Positions 17,851 to 27,765 of a DNA stretch of 64,000 bases are shown in pieces. Each line of letters begins with the position of its first letter. The first letter of the stretch is position 1. Source of the DNA: Bradyrhizobium barranii subsp. apii (lineage in GTDB: Bacteria; Pseudomonadota; Alphaproteobacteria; Rhizobiales; Xanthobacteraceae); contig NZ_CP096255.1 in NCBI RefSeq assembly GCF_011516635.5, positions 8,567,501 to 8,631,500 on the forward strand, written 5' to 3'. The notes beneath the pieces were generated by a model that ran no database searches, was not told the DNA's origin, and worked only from the letters and a program-made list of their open reading frames with translations. Both the position numbers and the translations under genes were made by a program.

Positions 17851-18037
17851 CGGTCGAAGCGCTAAGATAATTTCGTCGTCGGCAGAACGGGCGAGCTTGC
17901 GGGAATTCCATCCGGCGATCATGCGCAATTTTGCGCCAGATTGGACAATTCCGGCCCCCCTCACGCAAACGCTACTCGGATAGGCGGGCGGTTGCCGCTA
18001 AAAGCAGCGGCCCTGATTCCAAAAGTCATTTTTCGCG

Positions 18038-19180
18038 ATGAAACCGTCCGTCAAGGCGAACCTCGCCGCATTCCATCACGATGCCAGATTGTATTTGACG
18101 CTCGGCATTGCCAACTGGTCGGTGTTCGTCGACCACATCCCGAACAACGTCGTTAATCTCCTGACGCTGCGAAATTTCGGCTTCAGCGGCGCCGCTGACC
18201 TGTTCGTGTTCGTGGTGGGTTATGGCGTCGCCATCATTCACGGCAGGATGGCGCTGGAGCGCGGCTACGTCGTCGCGGCGACGCGCATCTTCCGCCGCGT
18301 CTGGCGGCTCTACGCTGCCTATGTCGTGCTCTTCGTGATCTATATCGACACCATCGCCTATGTCGCCTCGCAATCGATGGCGCCGGAGATCATCCACGAA
18401 TACAACATCTCGGGCATTCTCGATCATCCGCTGCGCATCCTGGTCCGCGGCCTCGTGCTCCAGGAAGAGCCGCTGAACCTCGACCTCCTGCAACTGATGA
18501 TCCCGCTGATGGCGTTCTTTCCGTTTGCGCTATGGGGTTTGTTGCGGCGGCCGAACCTGACGCTGGCGGCATCGGTCGCGCTATACGTTGCGGCGCGCTG
18601 GTTCGACTGGAATTTCCGGGTCTATCCGGACCAGGACTGGACCTTCAATCCGCTGTGCTGGCAGATGCTGATGGTCCTGGGCGGCTGGTTCGCCGTAACA
18701 GGCGCCTCCGGACGCGCGTTGCACGGCATGTCCTGGCTGCGGATCCTCGCGGGTGCCTATCTCATCTTCGCGATGGCCGTCACCTTGATGCGGCATTCGC
18801 CCGCGCTGGCCGTCTATTTGCCGGACTTCGTCGTCAACAGCATCGCGCCGACAGACAAGGAAAACCTCGCGCCCTATCGCGTGATCCATTTCCTCGCGCT
18901 CGCCTTCCTCGCGACCCATCTCATTCCGGCCGACCACCCCGGCCTGAAGTTGCGGCCGCTTCAGGCGGTGATCACATGCGGCGAGGAATGGCTCGCGGTG
19001 TTCTGCGTTGCCGTGTTCCTGTCCTTCGCCGGCCATCTCATCCTGATCACCGGACCGAACCTCGTGGTGATGCAGATCGCGGTAAGCCTCGTTGGCTTCG
19101 CGGCGATGACGGCTGTGGCCTATTACATCTCGTGGTCGAGGCGGCAGGACCTTCCGGCCGCCCTGCGGCAGCGGGCCTAG
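18038..19180 (+). CDS. opgC: OpgC-family membrane acyltransferase-like protein
   Basis: A 380-residue integral membrane protein with about ten predicted segments, matching OpgC proteins, which succinylate osmoregulated periplasmic glucans in rhizobia and enterobacteria. Visible family features are the N-terminal LGIANWSVFVDHIPNN stretch and the FGFSGAADLFVFVVGYG stretch (both in the first 65 residues). Activity would be at the periplasmic side of the inner membrane. The start at ATG 18038 precedes the conserved N-terminus directly. The stop codon TAG (19178-19180) overlaps the start of a TA-flanked repeat element that seems to have inserted in it. Confidence 0.88.
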   Translation: MKPSVKANLAAFHHDARLYLTLGIANWSVFVDHIPNNVVNLLTLRNFGFSGAADLFVFVVGYGVAIIHGRMALERGYVVAATRIFRRVWRLYAAYVVLFVIYIDTIAYVASQSMAPEIIHEYNISGILDHPLRILVRGLVLQEEPLNLDLLQLMIPLMAFFPFALWGLLRRPNLTLAASVALYVAARWFDWNFRVYPDQDWTFNPLCWQMLMVLGGWFAVTGASGRALHGMSWLRILAGAYLIFAMAVTLMRHSPALAVYLPDFVVNSIAPTDKENLAPYRVIHFLALAFLATHLIPADHPGLKLRPLQAVITCGEEWLAVFCVAVFLSFAGHLILITGPNLVVMQIAVSLVGFAAMTAVAYYISWSRRQDLPAALRQRA

Positions 19181-19275
19181 AGCTCCGTTCCGATCTAATC
19201 GGAACGGGGCTCCAGATTCCTGTCTTGACGTGTTTTCTTCACGCGGACCGGTATCCACTTCGCTCGAAAACGCTC
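19180..19275. mobile_element. 96-base MITE-like element with IS630-like ends
   Basis: The unit starts GAGCTCCGTTCCGAT and ends, read inward, GAGCGTTTTCGAGCG. TA lies on both sides (19178-19179 and 19276-19277). The right end shares its first ten bases, GAGCGTTTTC, with the IS630 terminal repeat in this window. The left part is a hairpin (CCGTTCCGAT with ATCGGAACGG) that could end opgC transcription. Size, TA flanks and ends fit a non-autonomous element moved by an IS630-type transposase. The inference rests on one copy here. Confidence 0.55.
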
Positions 19276-19362
19276 TAGCCAAATAATCGTGCGATTCTGC
19301 TAGGCCGAGACCTGTGGCTGCGCTATGCGGGGAGCCTCTGCGTGAGGGGACCGGGCGTGGCG

Positions 19363-19971
19363 ATGGCAAAGGGCGGGGGTGATGAGGCTGACAGCGCGCC
19401 CCGGCGCGGCCGGCCGCGATCGATCGAGACCACCAACGCCATTCTCGAAAGCGCCTACGCGCTGATGGCCGCCACCGGCCTTGCCGCCACCTCCATCGAC
19501 GCCGTCGCACGCCACTCCAGCGTCTCCAAGATGACGATCTACAAATGGTGGCCGTCGCGGGAAGCGCTGCTGATCGACGCCTTCCTTCATCATGCCGCGC
19601 AGATGCTGCCGCTGCCGCCTGCGAGCTCCGGCAGCCCCGCGGCGCGCGCACGCCGCCATGCCGCGGCCTATGCCGAGGCGCTCCAGGGCGAGTTCGGCAA
19701 GGTGCAGCTCGCCGTCGTCTCCGAATGCATTTCCAAGACCGGCTCGGCGGAGCTGTTCTATGCCCGCTACCTGCAATTCCGCCGCGACGCACTGGTCGAG
19801 ATGATCGCCGCTGGCCAGACGGATGGCAGCATCCTGGCGGAGGGAGCGCCCCAGGATCTCTACGACGCCATCTATGGCAGCCTGTTCTACCGCTACGTCT
19901 TCGGCATTGCACCGATCACGCCGGCCTACGCGCGCAATCTGGTCGACCTGGTGCTGCGGCCGAAGGGTTAG
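19363..19971 (+). CDS. TetR/AcrR family transcriptional regulator
   Basis: A 202-residue repressor-type protein. The N-terminal helix-turn-helix is clear (TNAILESAYALMAATGLAAT and VARHSSVSKMTIYKWWPSR), while the C-terminal ligand domain is variable. It resembles TetR members with a TetR_C C-terminal domain. The ATG at 19363 is chosen; GAGGGGA lies 13 bases upstream, and a GTG at 19342 is an alternative. No obvious operator palindrome was found beside it, and the neighbours do not reveal its target. Its TAG stop overlaps a palindromic repeat. Confidence 0.88.
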   Translation: MAKGGGDEADSAPRRGRPRSIETTNAILESAYALMAATGLAATSIDAVARHSSVSKMTIYKWWPSREALLIDAFLHHAAQMLPLPPASSGSPAARARRHAAAYAEALQGEFGKVQLAVVSECISKTGSAELFYARYLQFRRDALVEMIAAGQTDGSILAEGAPQDLYDAIYGSLFYRYVFGIAPITPAYARNLVDLVLRPKG

Positions 19972-20019
19972 AGCATGATCCGGAAAAGTGCGAAGCGGTC
20001 TTCCGAAAAGACCATGCTC
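19971..20019. repeat. 49-base palindromic repeat after the TetR gene
   Basis: GAGCATGATCCGGAAAAG at the left and, read inward, GAGCATGGTCTTTTCGG at the right form an inverted repeat. It begins in the stop codon of the TetR gene (TA|G). This is a well-known type of rhizobial palindromic repeat. It lies between convergent genes and may serve as a terminator for both. A TA is present only on the left side. Confidence 0.7.
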
Positions 20020-20044
20020 AAGGCAACAATCTGAAGCGCGATCT

Positions 20045-21703
20045 CTATCGCACCGGCCTGACCGGCGCCGAGATCTTGTCCGTGCGGTCGCGCTCGGACA
20101 TGTCGACCACCGTCTCCATCGGCGCCGTCAATTCATAGACGTAGGAGGCGTCGGTGAAGTAGCGCTTGGCGGTGCCGCCGAGCGCTTCGGGCGCGACACG
20201 GTCGAGCAGGATCAGACCGAAATCGGAATCCGGGCGGCGCGTCGCCTCGCTGGTGTTGAACTCCTCCCAGCGGAAGTGGAAGACCTCATCGGTCCCCTCG
20301 CCCGTCACCGTCCAATTCGTGGTGATGTGCGGATGCTTTCCGACCAGCGACAGACCTTCGTCGGAGTGCGAGGCGAGCTCGAAGAACAGGAGCGACAGGC
20401 TCTGCGCGGCGCGCGCGCTGACCGCGATGTCGGGGCCGGTGACGGCGATGCGGTCGGCATGCGGGATGGCGCGCGCCTCGAACAGGCCCTTCAGCTTGAC
20501 GCCCTGCCACTGGCTCTCGCTGAGCAGCGAGACCACGTTGGACATGGCGTGGATGCGGCCGATCAGCAGTTCACGCGCAACGTCGATGTCCGAACCGTGA
20601 CGCAGCGTGCGCGTCACGATCGACTGGATCACCGCCAGGATGTTCTTGACCCGGTGGTTGAGCTCGTCGATGACGGCGGTCAGCCGGCGCTCGAAGCCGA
20701 TCCGCACCTGGATTTCCCGGCTGAGCCGCAGATTGTTGTAGGCGACATAGCCGAACAGGCCGCACACCATCGCGGTGATCGCAAAACCGATCGCCGCCAC
20801 GATGATCGCCGTCTGCTCAGCGCGCCGCGCCGAATTGGTCTTGGCGTAGTAGCCGAGATGCCAGTCGCGCCCGCCAAAGCTCACCGTGCGCGTCGCCGAC
20901 GGCGCCGGCCCGTCCGCGGCCGTCATGCGTGACGAGACCACGCCCTGGTCGTTGGCAACGAGCTCGCCACCTTCCCTGCGCGGATCCTTAAGCGCGACCG
21001 AGAACAACGACATGTCGTCATTGGTCAGCATCAGGGAGGCGAGCTCGTAGGAAAACGTGACGAAGCCGGCCGGCTCGGTCGCGCCCTCGGGAATGACGGG
21101 CGCGGCCACGATGATGCCGATGGGCCCGCCGCCACGCAGCAACTGAACCGGGTCCGAGGCGACCGACCTCTTCTCGACACGCGCACGCGTCAGCATGGCG
21201 CTGCGCACCTGATCCTGCTCGTAGCTGCGGCCGGGCAGCGCCTTGGTCTCGTTGCTGCGCGGTTCGAGGTCCATCAGCACGTCGATCGGCTGGGTGACCT
21301 TCGCAAGATCGATCGGCTTGTCGTCATACGTGCGAATCTGCGGATTGGGGAAGCCGGCGTTCGCGATCGCGTCCTCCGCCGGCAGAAGCTCGTTCGGCTT
21401 CAGCCGGGCGACCCACCCGGCGACCACGAAATCGGTCTTGAAGGCGTAGATGGCCGAGCGCAGCGGCTCCAGCATGTTCGGCTTGATGACCGACGGCGCA
21501 CGGAACAAGCCTGAGGCGACACGCGCGAGCAGCTCGCGCTCGGTCAGCCGGTCCTGGACCAGGCTCGCGTGGACGTCGATCGCGCGCGCCAGCGCGATCC
21601 GGTCCAGTGCCAGCTCCTGGTCGTGGACGCGATAGGCCGCGAGCCCGGAGAGCAGGGCTCCGAGCAGGGCGATGAAACCGATGATAAAACCCAGCCGGAC
21701 CAC
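20045..21703 (-). CDS. CHASE-domain sensor histidine kinase, HWE/HisKA_2 type
   Basis: A 552-residue inner-membrane sensor kinase. TM1 is at about 3-23 and TM2 at about 285-308, enclosing a periplasmic CHASE-like sensor of ~260 residues. The H-box is ELNHRVKNILAVIQSI (HisKA_2/HWE type, His near residue 348). The expected N-box (ELATNAxKYGAL in relatives) reads FELASHSDEGLSL, so the metal-binding Asn is missing. The G-box region is weak (DFGLILLDRVAPEALGG). The kinase may be impaired or depend on a partner. No response regulator gene is adjacent. TM1 starts directly after Met 21703. Confidence 0.85.
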   Translation of the reverse strand: MVRLGFIIGFIALLGALLSGLAAYRVHDQELALDRIALARAIDVHASLVQDRLTERELLARVASGLFRAPSVIKPNMLEPLRSAIYAFKTDFVVAGWVARLKPNELLPAEDAIANAGFPNPQIRTYDDKPIDLAKVTQPIDVLMDLEPRSNETKALPGRSYEQDQVRSAMLTRARVEKRSVASDPVQLLRGGGPIGIIVAAPVIPEGATEPAGFVTFSYELASLMLTNDDMSLFSVALKDPRREGGELVANDQGVVSSRMTAADGPAPSATRTVSFGGRDWHLGYYAKTNSARRAEQTAIIVAAIGFAITAMVCGLFGYVAYNNLRLSREIQVRIGFERRLTAVIDELNHRVKNILAVIQSIVTRTLRHGSDIDVARELLIGRIHAMSNVVSLLSESQWQGVKLKGLFEARAIPHADRIAVTGPDIAVSARAAQSLSLLFFELASHSDEGLSLVGKHPHITTNWTVTGEGTDEVFHFRWEEFNTSEATRRPDSDFGLILLDRVAPEALGGTAKRYFTDASYVYELTAPMETVVDMSERDRTDKISAPVRPVR

Positions 21704-21931
21704 TTCGACTACTCAGGCGAAAACAGCAGGTCGGCAAAATGAAGGAGGAGGCATCAGTACGCAACTTCGGTCGCCTGAAAAGCTTAATTCGCCCGGCCGA
21801 TGGTCTGGCCATGAAGGCTTTGCTCCGGGCACCGGAGGTAGTTAATCGCCGTGTCCGAAATTTGTTCCGCGGATGCGGCTTTTGCCCCAGACGTTAACGG
21901 CGGAAAACGCCTGCGCCACGTCGTCGCGCCG

Positions 21932-22555
21932 TCAGCCCGCCCGTTTCAGGCCGCCTTTGGCCTCGATGAAGCCGACGATTTGGTCGAGCCCCTCGCTCTT
22001 TTTCAGGTTGGTCATGACGAAGGGGCGCGCGCCGCGCATGCGCCTGGCGTCCGTCTCCATCTTCTCCAGGGAGGCGCCGACATGGGGCGCGAGGTCGATC
22101 TTGTTGATGACCAGGAGGTCGGAGCGGGTGATGCCGGGGCCGCCCTTGGACGGGATCTTGTCGCCGGCCGCCACGTCGATGACGTAGATGGTGAGGTCGG
22201 CGAGCTCCGGGGAAAAAGTGGCAGCCAGATTGTCACCGCCGGACTCGATCAGCACGAGGTCGAGCCCGGGGAATTTTGCGCGCATGTCGGCGACCGCGGC
22301 CAGGTTCATCGAAGCGTCCTCGCGGATCGCGGTGTGCGGGCAGCCGCCGGTCTCGACGCCGGCGATGCGGTCCGGCGTCAGCGAGCCCGAGCGCACGAGG
22401 AATTCCGCATCCCATTTGGTGTAGATGTCGTTGGTGATCGCCGCGATGTCATAGCGCTCGCGCATGGTCTTGCAGAGCAGGTCCATCAGCGCGGTCTTGC
22501 CCGATCCGACCGGGCCGCCTATTCCGACGCGCAAGGGGCCGTGAGATTTCGACAT
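21932..22555 (-). CDS. ureG: Urease accessory GTPase UreG
   Basis: A 207-residue SIMIBI-class GTPase that powers nickel delivery to urease in complex with UreD and UreF. The P-loop GGPVGSGKT is at about residues 12-20, the nickel-binding CPH is in ETGGCPHTAIRED, and the guanine-specific NKID is in VINKIDLAPH. It starts at ATG 22555, whose MSKSHGPLRVGIGG matches the family N-terminus; an upstream Met at 22591 adds unrelated residues. It is the last gene of the urea cluster, 39 bases after ureF. Confidence 0.96.
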   Translation of the reverse strand: MSKSHGPLRVGIGGPVGSGKTALMDLLCKTMRERYDIAAITNDIYTKWDAEFLVRSGSLTPDRIAGVETGGCPHTAIREDASMNLAAVADMRAKFPGLDLVLIESGGDNLAATFSPELADLTIYVIDVAAGDKIPSKGGPGITRSDLLVINKIDLAPHVGASLEKMETDARRMRGARPFVMTNLKKSEGLDQIVGFIEAKGGLKRAG

Positions 22556-22594
22556 GTCACTCGCTCTCTCTTGATGGATTAAAGGCCGCATCGC

Positions 22595-23317
22595 TCACGA
22601 GCGAAACAGCCGCGTATATTGCGTCTCGTGCCGCAGGCTGGCGAGATCGGCGCGGAAGGTCGCGCTGCCGAGGTCGTCCAATGTCGCATTCAACGCACGA
22701 TTGGCGGTCGCGGCAACGGCGGCTTCCAGCTTCACCAGCACCCGCTGGCTGTCGGTCTGGCCGAGCGGAATGAGGCGGCTCGCCGCCGAAATCCAGTTCG
22801 AGACCAGCGCATGCAGGAAGGCGTGCAGCGTCGGCGCCAGCGGCACGCCGTGCACCGCGGCGACCACGCCGACGGCGACAGGATAGATCAGTGCCGTGCG
22901 ACATGCCGCAACCATGGCATCCAGCCCGTCGGCATCCCACGCGGCGCGGGAGATGTCGATGAAGGCGCGGCCCTGCGAGGTCGTCTCGAGCTGCCGCTCG
23001 CGCGACGGAACGAAGGCGGCGGCGAGCTCCGCGATATCGTTCAAGGTGGTGTCCTCGCCCAATTCAGTGGCGCGATAGGCGTGGACCAGGAACGTCGCAT
23101 CGCAAAAGCCGGAGCCGTCGCCCAGCATGGCGTCGAGCCAGTCGGCCAAGGTCGCGGTGTCGGTGATGTCGCCCGCCTCGACCGCCCATTCGATGCCGCT
23201 GGAATAGGAGAAGCCGCCGACCGGAAAGGCCGGCGACAGCCACGTCATCAGCCGGTACAGCGCCGCCGCCTCGCGCTCGGCGAGGTCACCGGCACTCACC
23301 GGCTCATTTGTGGTCAT
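22595..23317 (-). CDS. ureF: Urease accessory protein UreF
   Basis: A 240-residue helical protein that acts with UreD as scaffold and with UreG as GTPase partner during urease activation. Family features are LMTWLSPAFPVGGFSYSSG near the N-terminus and SNWISAASRLIPLGQTDSQR later on. The start lies inside the 3' end of ureE: ATG 23317 is chosen, with ATG 23323 (two residues longer) equally possible. The open frame continues upstream through the His-codon tract of ureE as a low-complexity Thr/Ile/Met stretch that is surely not translated. Confidence 0.94.
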   Translation of the reverse strand: MTTNEPVSAGDLAEREAAALYRLMTWLSPAFPVGGFSYSSGIEWAVEAGDITDTATLADWLDAMLGDGSGFCDATFLVHAYRATELGEDTTLNDIAELAAAFVPSRERQLETTSQGRAFIDISRAAWDADGLDAMVAACRTALIYPVAVGVVAAVHGVPLAPTLHAFLHALVSNWISAASRLIPLGQTDSQRVLVKLEAAVAATANRALNATLDDLGSATFRADLASLRHETQYTRLFRS

Positions 23318-23924
23318 GAGCATGCTTGTGGCCGTGGTGATGGTCGGGGTGGTCGCAATGCTCGTCGTGGTGATGGTCGTGGCCATGGTCATGCGCGGCA
23401 TGATCATGGTGGTCATGGTGATCGTGACCATGATCATGGTGATGATGGTCGTGATCGTGATGCCCGTGATCGTCGTGACCATGCGCGTGGCCGCCGTCGG
23501 CGTAAGCGCCGCCTTCGGGATCGAACGGCGCCTCGATCTCGATCACGCGCGCACCGAGGCCCTTCACCATGGCCTCGATGACATGGTCGCGGCGGATGCG
23601 CAGGCTCTTGGCCATGATCTGCGTCGGCAAATGGCGATTGCCGAGATGCCAGCCGACGCGAATGAGGTGGTGCGGATCGCGACCGCGGATCTCCAGCAGC
23701 GGCTCGGGCGCCGCGACCACTTCGACCAGCCGGCCGTCCTCCAGCACCAACGCATCACCGCCGCGCAGCGCGACGGCATTCTCCAGGTCGAGCAGGAATT
23801 CGAGGCCCCGCGTCCCCGTCATCGCCATGCGGCGGCGGTGTCGGTCGTCGAAATCGAGCACCACCGTATCCGCCGGCGCCTCCGTGAAGCCGTGCTGTCC
23901 CTTAACCTGCGTCGCCCGGATCAT
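23304..23924 (-). CDS. ureE: Urease accessory nickel chaperone UreE with a long His-rich tail
   Basis: A 206-residue metallochaperone. The N-terminal peptide-binding domain and the C-terminal metal domain (LLEIRGRDPHHLIRVGWHLG, then NRHLPTQ) are intact. From about residue 143 the protein is almost only His, Asp, Gly and a few Ala (HGHDDHGHHDHDHHHHDHG and so on) to the end, ~60 residues with one Cys. Such tails bind several nickel ions and may store the metal. The tail overlaps the ureF start by 14 bases. The gene lies 12 bases after the monooxygenase-like gene. Confidence 0.96.
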   Translation of the reverse strand: MIRATQVKGQHGFTEAPADTVVLDFDDRHRRRMAMTGTRGLEFLLDLENAVALRGGDALVLEDGRLVEVVAAPEPLLEIRGRDPHHLIRVGWHLGNRHLPTQIMAKSLRIRRDHVIEAMVKGLGARVIEIEAPFDPEGGAYADGGHAHGHDDHGHHDHDHHHHDHGHDHHDHHDHAAHDHGHDHHHDEHCDHPDHHHGHKHAHDHK

Positions 23925-23936
23925 GCTTTTACCCCG

Positions 23937-24236
23937 TTACCGTGTCTCGACCTTCTCGGGCGTGATCACTTCAATCTTCGGCGGCGCCATAAAACACTTC
24001 ACCGCGACGCGGCCAAACGTCTTCATGTGCTCCATGGCGCGATGCGGCACCAGCGCCTCGGCATTCTCCCACTGCTCGACGAACACCATCTTGGCGGGAT
24101 CGGTGACGCTCTCGTGCAAATCATAGGCGATGTTGCCGGGCTCCTTCCGCGTCTCCTTGATGCAGGCGGTGGCGGCCGCAATGAATTCGGCGCGCGTCTC
24201 GGGCTTGATGGTCAAGGTGGCAACAACGTAAATCAC
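23937..24236 (-). CDS. Antibiotic biosynthesis monooxygenase (ABM) family protein
   Basis: A 99-residue ferredoxin-fold protein (VIYVVATLTIKPETRAEFIA, then FVEQWENAEALVPH and HMKTF) of the ABM/YgiN-like group. These small dimers oxidise quinols or act as heme-degrading or stress proteins; the substrate here is unknown. The GTG at 24236 is chosen because GGGAGGA lies 6-12 bases upstream. It sits in the urease cluster between ureC and ureE, but the IS5-family element 27 bases upstream now cuts it off from ureC. Confidence 0.82.
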   Translation of the reverse strand: MIYVVATLTIKPETRAEFIAAATACIKETRKEPGNIAYDLHESVTDPAKMVFVEQWENAEALVPHRAMEHMKTFGRVAVKCFMAPPKIEVITPEKVETR

Positions 24237-24263
24237 GAGAAATCCTCCCGGCTTTTCTTCTAA

Positions 24264-25199
24264 GTGTCTGTTCCAAAACATGTTGAGTCGAATGAATCGG
24301 TTGTGATTCAAGGTGAGCGGCCTGATTCGATGGGGACGCGCCGCCAATGTGGACTACCGAGAACCGTGCACGCTACGACCGCAGCCGCCTGCGCTATCCG
24401 AGCGACTTGACCGACGAGGAGTGGGCGCTGATCGCGCCTCGCATCCCGCCGGCCAAGCGCGGCGGCAACAAGCGTACGGTGGACCTGCGCGAGATTGCCA
24501 ACGGGCTGATGTACATCCTGAGCACAGGTTGCCAGTGGCGCGCGATCCCCAAGGACCTGCCGCCGCGCTCGACGCTGTATGGCTACTTCGATCTGTGGAG
24601 CTGGAACGGCACGCTCGATAAAATTCATCACGCCCTCTATGTCGAATGTCGCGAAAGGGCCGAGCGCGAGGCTTCTCCCACCGCCGCCATCATCGATAGC
24701 CAGAGCGTGAAAAGCGCTGAAAAAGGGGGCCTCATGATCTCCATGGCTACGACGCGGGCAAGAAGATCAAGGGCAAGAAGCGGCACATTCTCGTCGACAC
24801 GCAAGGCCTCTTGATGCACGCCATCGTGCATGCGGCGGACATCCAGGATCGCGACGGCGGCGTGCTCCTGATGGCAACGTTGTTCGGCCTCTATCCCTTT
24901 CTTCTGAAGCTCTACGCCGACGGCGGATATCAAGGGCCACATTTCCAGAAGGGGCTGCGTAGCGCTCTGAAGCGCGTGAACCTCGAAATCGTCAAACGCT
25001 CCGATCAGGCTCACCGTTTCGTCGTCTTGCCCAAACGCTGGATCGTCGAGCGTACCTTTGCCTGGCTCGGGCGATGCCGAAGACTGTCCAAAGATTGGGA
25101 ATGCTTCAATCACAGGGCGCTCGCCTTTCTCAAGCTGGCCTCCATCCGACTCATGCTGCGAAAGCTATGCAATCCAAGGTAATCTTTCCGGACAGACTC
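24264..25199 (+). mobile_element. IS5-family (IS427-like) element inside the urease cluster
   Basis: The ends are GTGTCTGTTCC (24264) and, read inward, GAGTCTGTCCGG (25199), flanked by TAA at 24261-24263 and 25200-25202, the TNA-type duplication of the IS427 group. The ~936-base element carries a transposase in two frames on the plus strand, against the urease genes. It separates ureC from the monooxygenase gene and ureEFG and is expected to be polar on them. Confidence 0.87.
24347..25182 (+). CDS. IS5-family transposase in two overlapping frames
   Basis: The first frame (24347-24814) encodes the N-terminal half, with LTDEEWALIAPRIPPAKRGG and the first catalytic Asp in AIIDSQSVKSAEKGG. The second (to 25182) encodes GYDAGKKIKGKKRHILVDT, then ADGGYQG and VERTFAWLGRCRRLSKDWE with the remaining DDE residues. 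The frames join at GAAAAAGGGGGCC (about 24718-24731) by a -1 slip that gives EKGGPHDLHGYD. Members of the IS427 group often use programmed frameshifting, but a simple indel in the G-run would look the same. Confidence 0.85.
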
Positions 25200-25327
25200 T
25201 AAGGTAAGATACCGGGCGGGACCTTAGACCAGGCGGGGTCGAACGCAAAACCGGAAAAGCCGCCCCAGGACATGCAACAAGACATGCAATCGGGAAATGC
25301 GCCGGGGACATGCGTCCAGACGCTATT

Positions 25328-27043
<1,716 letters not shown>

Positions 27044-27077
27044 CACAAGCCCCGTTTGCGTTTGAATTTTTGGTTGT

Positions 27078-27626
27078 TCACAGCGAAGCCCTCGCTGCTC
27101 TTACGGCATCGTCGAATTTTGTATCGAGCCACGAATTGCCGCCACGACATCCGGCGACGACCTGCTCAGCCCAGCCCGTGTAGTCGGCGAGATCGTCGCG
27201 CTCTTCCACGGACGGGTCGGAATGAATGCGCGCGCCGATATTGCTGATCTTGTCGGCGATCTTGATCAGTTTGGCGCCGGCCGATTTCCTCGGTGCATCG
27301 ACGATCTGCCGGCGTCGCCGCTCTGGTTTGGGCAGGCTCATGTCGTCAGTGCATTCAACGACGAGGGAGGCGACGCGATCAGAGAATTTCTGTGCGAGCT
27401 CCTCGCGAGTGGTGTCGGTGTCCTCGATCACGTCGTGCAGCCACCCGGCCGCGACCAGCTCGGCATCCGCGCCATCGGTCGCCGTCGCCAGCAGGTTCGC
27501 GACCTCCGCGAGATGATTGATGTAAGGCTCGTTCCCCCGCCCCTTGCGCGCCATGCCGTTGTGCCGGCGCGCGGCCAGCTCAGCGGCTTCGGAGATGAGG
27601 CGAACGGCGGGGAGCATGACGATCAC
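27078..27626 (-). CDS. Small HD-domain phosphohydrolase (SpoT/MESH1-like)
   Basis: A 182-residue protein with an HD metal-dependent phosphohydrolase fold. The motif set is RHNGMARKG and EPYINHLAEVA, then WLHDVIEDTDTT with the HD pair, and KIADKISNI. This order is that of the (p)ppGpp hydrolase domain of RelA/SpoT and of small alarmone hydrolases, but there is no synthetase domain. The substrate is inferred only from family. The GTG at 27626 is preferred because GAGGAG lies just upstream; ATG 27617 is the alternative. It lies within the urease cluster, between the DUF559 gene and ureC. Confidence 0.8.
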   Translation of the reverse strand: MIVMLPAVRLISEAAELAARRHNGMARKGRGNEPYINHLAEVANLLATATDGADAELVAAGWLHDVIEDTDTTREELAQKFSDRVASLVVECTDDMSLPKPERRRRQIVDAPRKSAGAKLIKIADKISNIGARIHSDPSVEERDDLADYTGWAEQVVAGCRGGNSWLDTKFDDAVRAARASL

Positions 27627-27698
27627 GATGCTCCTCGTTGACAACATCCGCGATCGACGCAGCGCCGCAAAATAGCTTCGGTCAGAGCTCGTGACTCA

Positions 27699-27756
27699 CC
27701 CCTCTCCCCAACCCTCCCCCGCAAGGGGGGAGGGAGCCTGACCAATGTGCTCACCT
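27699..27756. repeat. 58-base direct repeat, copy 1 (flanks the DUF559 gene)
   Basis: This stretch, from CCCCTCTCCCCAACCCTCCC to CAATGTGCTCACCT, is repeated without a mismatch and in the same orientation at 28223-28280. It contains the GC-rich palindromic unit also seen near 936-1083. The two copies bracket the DUF559 gene. Confidence 0.9.
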
Positions 27757-27765
27757 GACGATGCA

